A stretch of 64,000 bases of DNA from JADKAV01 sp963704075 (GTDB lineage: Bacteria > Actinomycetota > Actinomycetes > S36-B12 > UBA10799): positions 62,001 to 126,000 of the forward strand of contig CAVPGV010000014.1 of the NCBI GenBank assembly GCA_963704075.1, written 5' to 3'. Below the pieces are notes generated by a model that worked only from the letters and a program-made list of their open reading frames with translations, had not been told where the DNA came from and ran no database searches. Position 1 is the first letter of the stretch. Each line of letters starts with the position of its first letter. A program made the position numbers and the translations under genes. Of the stretch, positions 62,315 through 64,000 are shown in pieces.

Positions 62315-63435
62315 CACGGCACCTCGCGCCGGTAGCCGAGTTCGGCCTCCACGGCACGCATCACCTCGGCCCGGATCATGGGCACGTCGATGCCGTCCAG
62401 CACGTCGGCGAAGAAGCCGAGCACCACCAGGCGGCGGGCCTCCTCCTCCGTGATGCCGCGCGACCTCAGATAGAACACCTGTTCCTCGTCGAACCGGCCC
62501 GTTGCGCTGGCGTGCCCGGCACCGGCGACGTCCCCGGTGAGGATCTCGAGGTTCGGCACCGAATCGGCCCGGGGGCCGTCGTCGAGCAACAGGTTCCGGT
62601 TGATCTCGTAGGTCTGTGTGCCCACGGCGTTGGCCTGGATCAGTACATCGCCCACCCACACGCTGCGTGCCCCTTCGCCCTGCAAGGCACCCTTGAACAC
62701 CACGTTGCTGCGGCAATGGGGCTGCGCGTGGTTGACGAACGATCGGTGCTCGAAACGCTGACCGGCGTCGGCGAAGAAGAGTCCTCGCACGTCGGCGTCG
62801 CCGCCGGGTCCGTCGTAGTCGACCGTCTGGACCAGGCGCACGGCCTCGCCGCCGAGGGTGACCAGGACGCTGCGCAGGCGGGCGTCGCGGCCGATCCGGG
62901 TGGCGAAATGACCGGCATGCACGGAGTCGTCGCTCCAGTTCTGCACACTGACCAGCTCCAGACTGGCGTTGTCACCGACGACCACCGAGACGTTGCCCGC
63001 GTACTGCGCCGAACCGGAGAATCGCAGCACCACGGTCGCCTTCGCCCCCGCACCCACCTCGATGAGCACCTGACCCCACGTGACGGGTTCGCGCCCGACT
63101 CCGACGAGGTCGAGCACGATCGGCTCCGGGTGCGAGGAATCCGCCGGGACGTCCAGCAGCATGGCGCCGTCGGCGTGCTTGGCCGCCAACGCTGAGATGC
63201 GGTCCACCGGCGCACTGGCCGCGCGTTCGCGCGCCTGCTCCGCGGTGATCTTCGTGAGTGTCACCCCTTCGGACAGGGTCGTCTCCCACCGCAGCCGCCC
63301 GTCGGAGGGGGCGTCCTCCAGCAGGGGCTTGAGCGCTGCCCGCGGGGCGAACCGCCACACCTCTTCACGGCCGCTGGGTGGGGGGAACTCCGCGAGGTCA
63401 TAGCTACGCGCGTTCGACATCGAAACCTGACCCAT
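62314..63435 (-). CDS. sufD: SufD, Fe-S scaffold complex subunit
   Basis: A 373-residue SufBD-family protein with the beta-helix core (ALVTLGGEAVRL-type repeats) and the C-terminal motifs FDEEQVFYLRSRGITEEEARRL. In SufBC2D, SufD pairs with SufB and contributes a conserved His for iron entry; HRSFVNHAQPHCRSN carries candidate residues. It is overlapped by one base at each end with sufB and the Rieske gene. Confidence 0.93.
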   Translation of the reverse strand: MGQVSMSNARSYDLAEFPPPSGREEVWRFAPRAALKPLLEDAPSDGRLRWETTLSEGVTLTKITAEQARERAASAPVDRISALAAKHADGAMLLDVPADSSHPEPIVLDLVGVGREPVTWGQVLIEVGAGAKATVVLRFSGSAQYAGNVSVVVGDNASLELVSVQNWSDDSVHAGHFATRIGRDARLRSVLVTLGGEAVRLVQTVDYDGPGGDADVRGLFFADAGQRFEHRSFVNHAQPHCRSNVVFKGALQGEGARSVWVGDVLIQANAVGTQTYEINRNLLLDDGPRADSVPNLEILTGDVAGAGHASATGRFDEEQVFYLRSRGITEEEARRLVVLGFFADVLDGIDVPMIRAEVMRAVEAELGYRREVP

Positions 63436-64000
63436 CAGCCGACGGCTCCTTCCATCTGAAGTTCGATCAGCCGGTTGAGTTCCAGCGCGTACTCCATCGG
63501 CAGTTCGCGGGCGATCGGCTCGATGAAGCCCCGCACGATCATGGCCATGGCTTCCTCTTCGGTCATGCCGCGCGACATCAGGTAGAACAGCTGGTCCTCA
63601 CCGATCTTGGAGACCGTGGCTTCGTGACCCATCGACACGTCGTCCTCGCGGATGTCGTTGTACGGGTAGGTGTCCGAGCGGCTGATGTCGTCGACCAGCA
63701 AGGCGTCGCAGCGCACGGTTGACTTCGACCCCGTTGCTCCCGGGTTGACCTGGATGAGGCCGCGGTACGAGGTGCGTCCGCCGCCCCGGGCCACCGACTT
63801 CGACACGATGCTCGAGGAAGTGTTCGGCGCCGCATGCACCATCTTGGCGCCCGCGTCCTGGTGCTGGTCCTCCCCGGCGAAGGCGACCGACAGGGTTTCA
63901 CCCTTCGCGTGCTCACCCATCAGCCACACGGCCGGGTACTTCATCGTGACCTTGGAACCGAGGTTGCCGTCGATCCACTCCATGGTCGCGCCCTGCTGGG
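63435..64000 (-). CDS. sufB: SufB, Fe-S scaffold complex subunit (5' part beyond window)
   Basis: The C-terminal ~188 residues of SufB, open through the right edge. Key segments are MEWIDGNLGSK, YPAVWLMGEHAKGE, HAAPNTSSSIVSKSVARGG and the last block DQLFYLMSRGMTEEEAM. SufB carries the cluster-binding residues of SufBC2D. It is first among the visible suf genes. The regulator SufR, usually upstream of sufB in actinobacteria, would lie outside the window. Confidence 0.93.
   Translation of the reverse strand, partial: QQGATMEWIDGNLGSKVTMKYPAVWLMGEHAKGETLSVAFAGEDQHQDAGAKMVHAAPNTSSSIVSKSVARGGGRTSYRGLIQVNPGATGSKSTVRCDALLVDDISRSDTYPYNDIREDDVSMGHEATVSKIGEDQLFYLMSRGMTEEEAMAMIVRGFIEPIARELPMEYALELNRLIELQMEGAVG

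Overview
The window is high-GC DNA (roughly two thirds G+C) from an actinobacterium. The signs are an SsgA/SsgB-family sporulation and cell-division regulator, the order sufB-sufD-Rieske-sufC-sufS-sufU-sufT, a GPGG-motif small membrane protein, DUF3099, PGPGW and SURF1 proteins, frequent GTG starts, and ATGA start/stop overlaps. SsgB-type proteins occur in morphologically complex (filamentous, sporulating or related) lineages. I cannot place the organism below class level.

Layout. 1-2.8 kb: end of a UvrA-like ATPase, a Phd/VapC toxin-antitoxin pair, a VOC protein and a broken DinB gene. 2.9-11.5 kb: M20 peptidase, tRNA-Val, PGPGW protein, ssgB, folate genes pabC/pabB, a Gly-Cys-Val tRNA cluster, a broken ClbS-like gene, and a coupled M20 peptidase/nucleotidyltransferase pair, then thpR and tRNA-Leu. 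11.5-14.7 kb: an apparent integration scar holding a dead integrase, a secreted seven-blade RCC1 protein and a truncated acyl-CoA synthetase remnant. 14.8-20 kb: metallopeptidase, LmbE deacetylase, a heavily frameshifted MBL protein, a LuxR regulator and an opine-dehydrogenase-like protein. 20-24.2 kb: haem genes (hemG carrying a 62-bp tandem duplication, a radical SAM/SPASM protein, a HemL-like aminotransferase). 24.8-36.3 kb: GNAT, hydrolase, the histidine-utilisation operon hutHUIG, an RCK channel protein and an amino-acid ABC transporter. 36.7-43.9 kb: phosphatases, APC transporter, ABC/TSUP/SpoU operon, serB. 44-52.1 kb: a cyanophycin locus (cphB, cphA, a CphA-like Mur ligase without ATP-grasp, tldD, tldE). 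52.2-59 kb: DUF3099, dodecin, SURF1, SDR, ABC exporter, small HTH protein, ABC-F. 59.2-64 kb: the suf Fe-S assembly operon, cut by the right edge.

How genes work together. hutHUIG degrades histidine through urocanate, imidazolonepropionate and formiminoglutamate. cphA would store nitrogen as Asp-Arg polymer and cphB would mobilise it; the adjoining mini-ligase and TldD/TldE protease pair suggest an extended peptide-processing module. pabB/pabC make p-aminobenzoate. hemG, the radical SAM protein and the HemL-like protein belong to tetrapyrrole metabolism.

Caution: about a dozen reading frames are broken by single-base indels or stop codons, including normally indispensable ones (hemG, pabB, sufU). 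Some are clearly genuine decay (acyl-CoA synthetase, integrase). The rest may be sequence or assembly errors, and I say so entry by entry. Two copies of a modular inverted-repeat element at 4.3 and 24.6 kb are the most distinctive non-coding structure.
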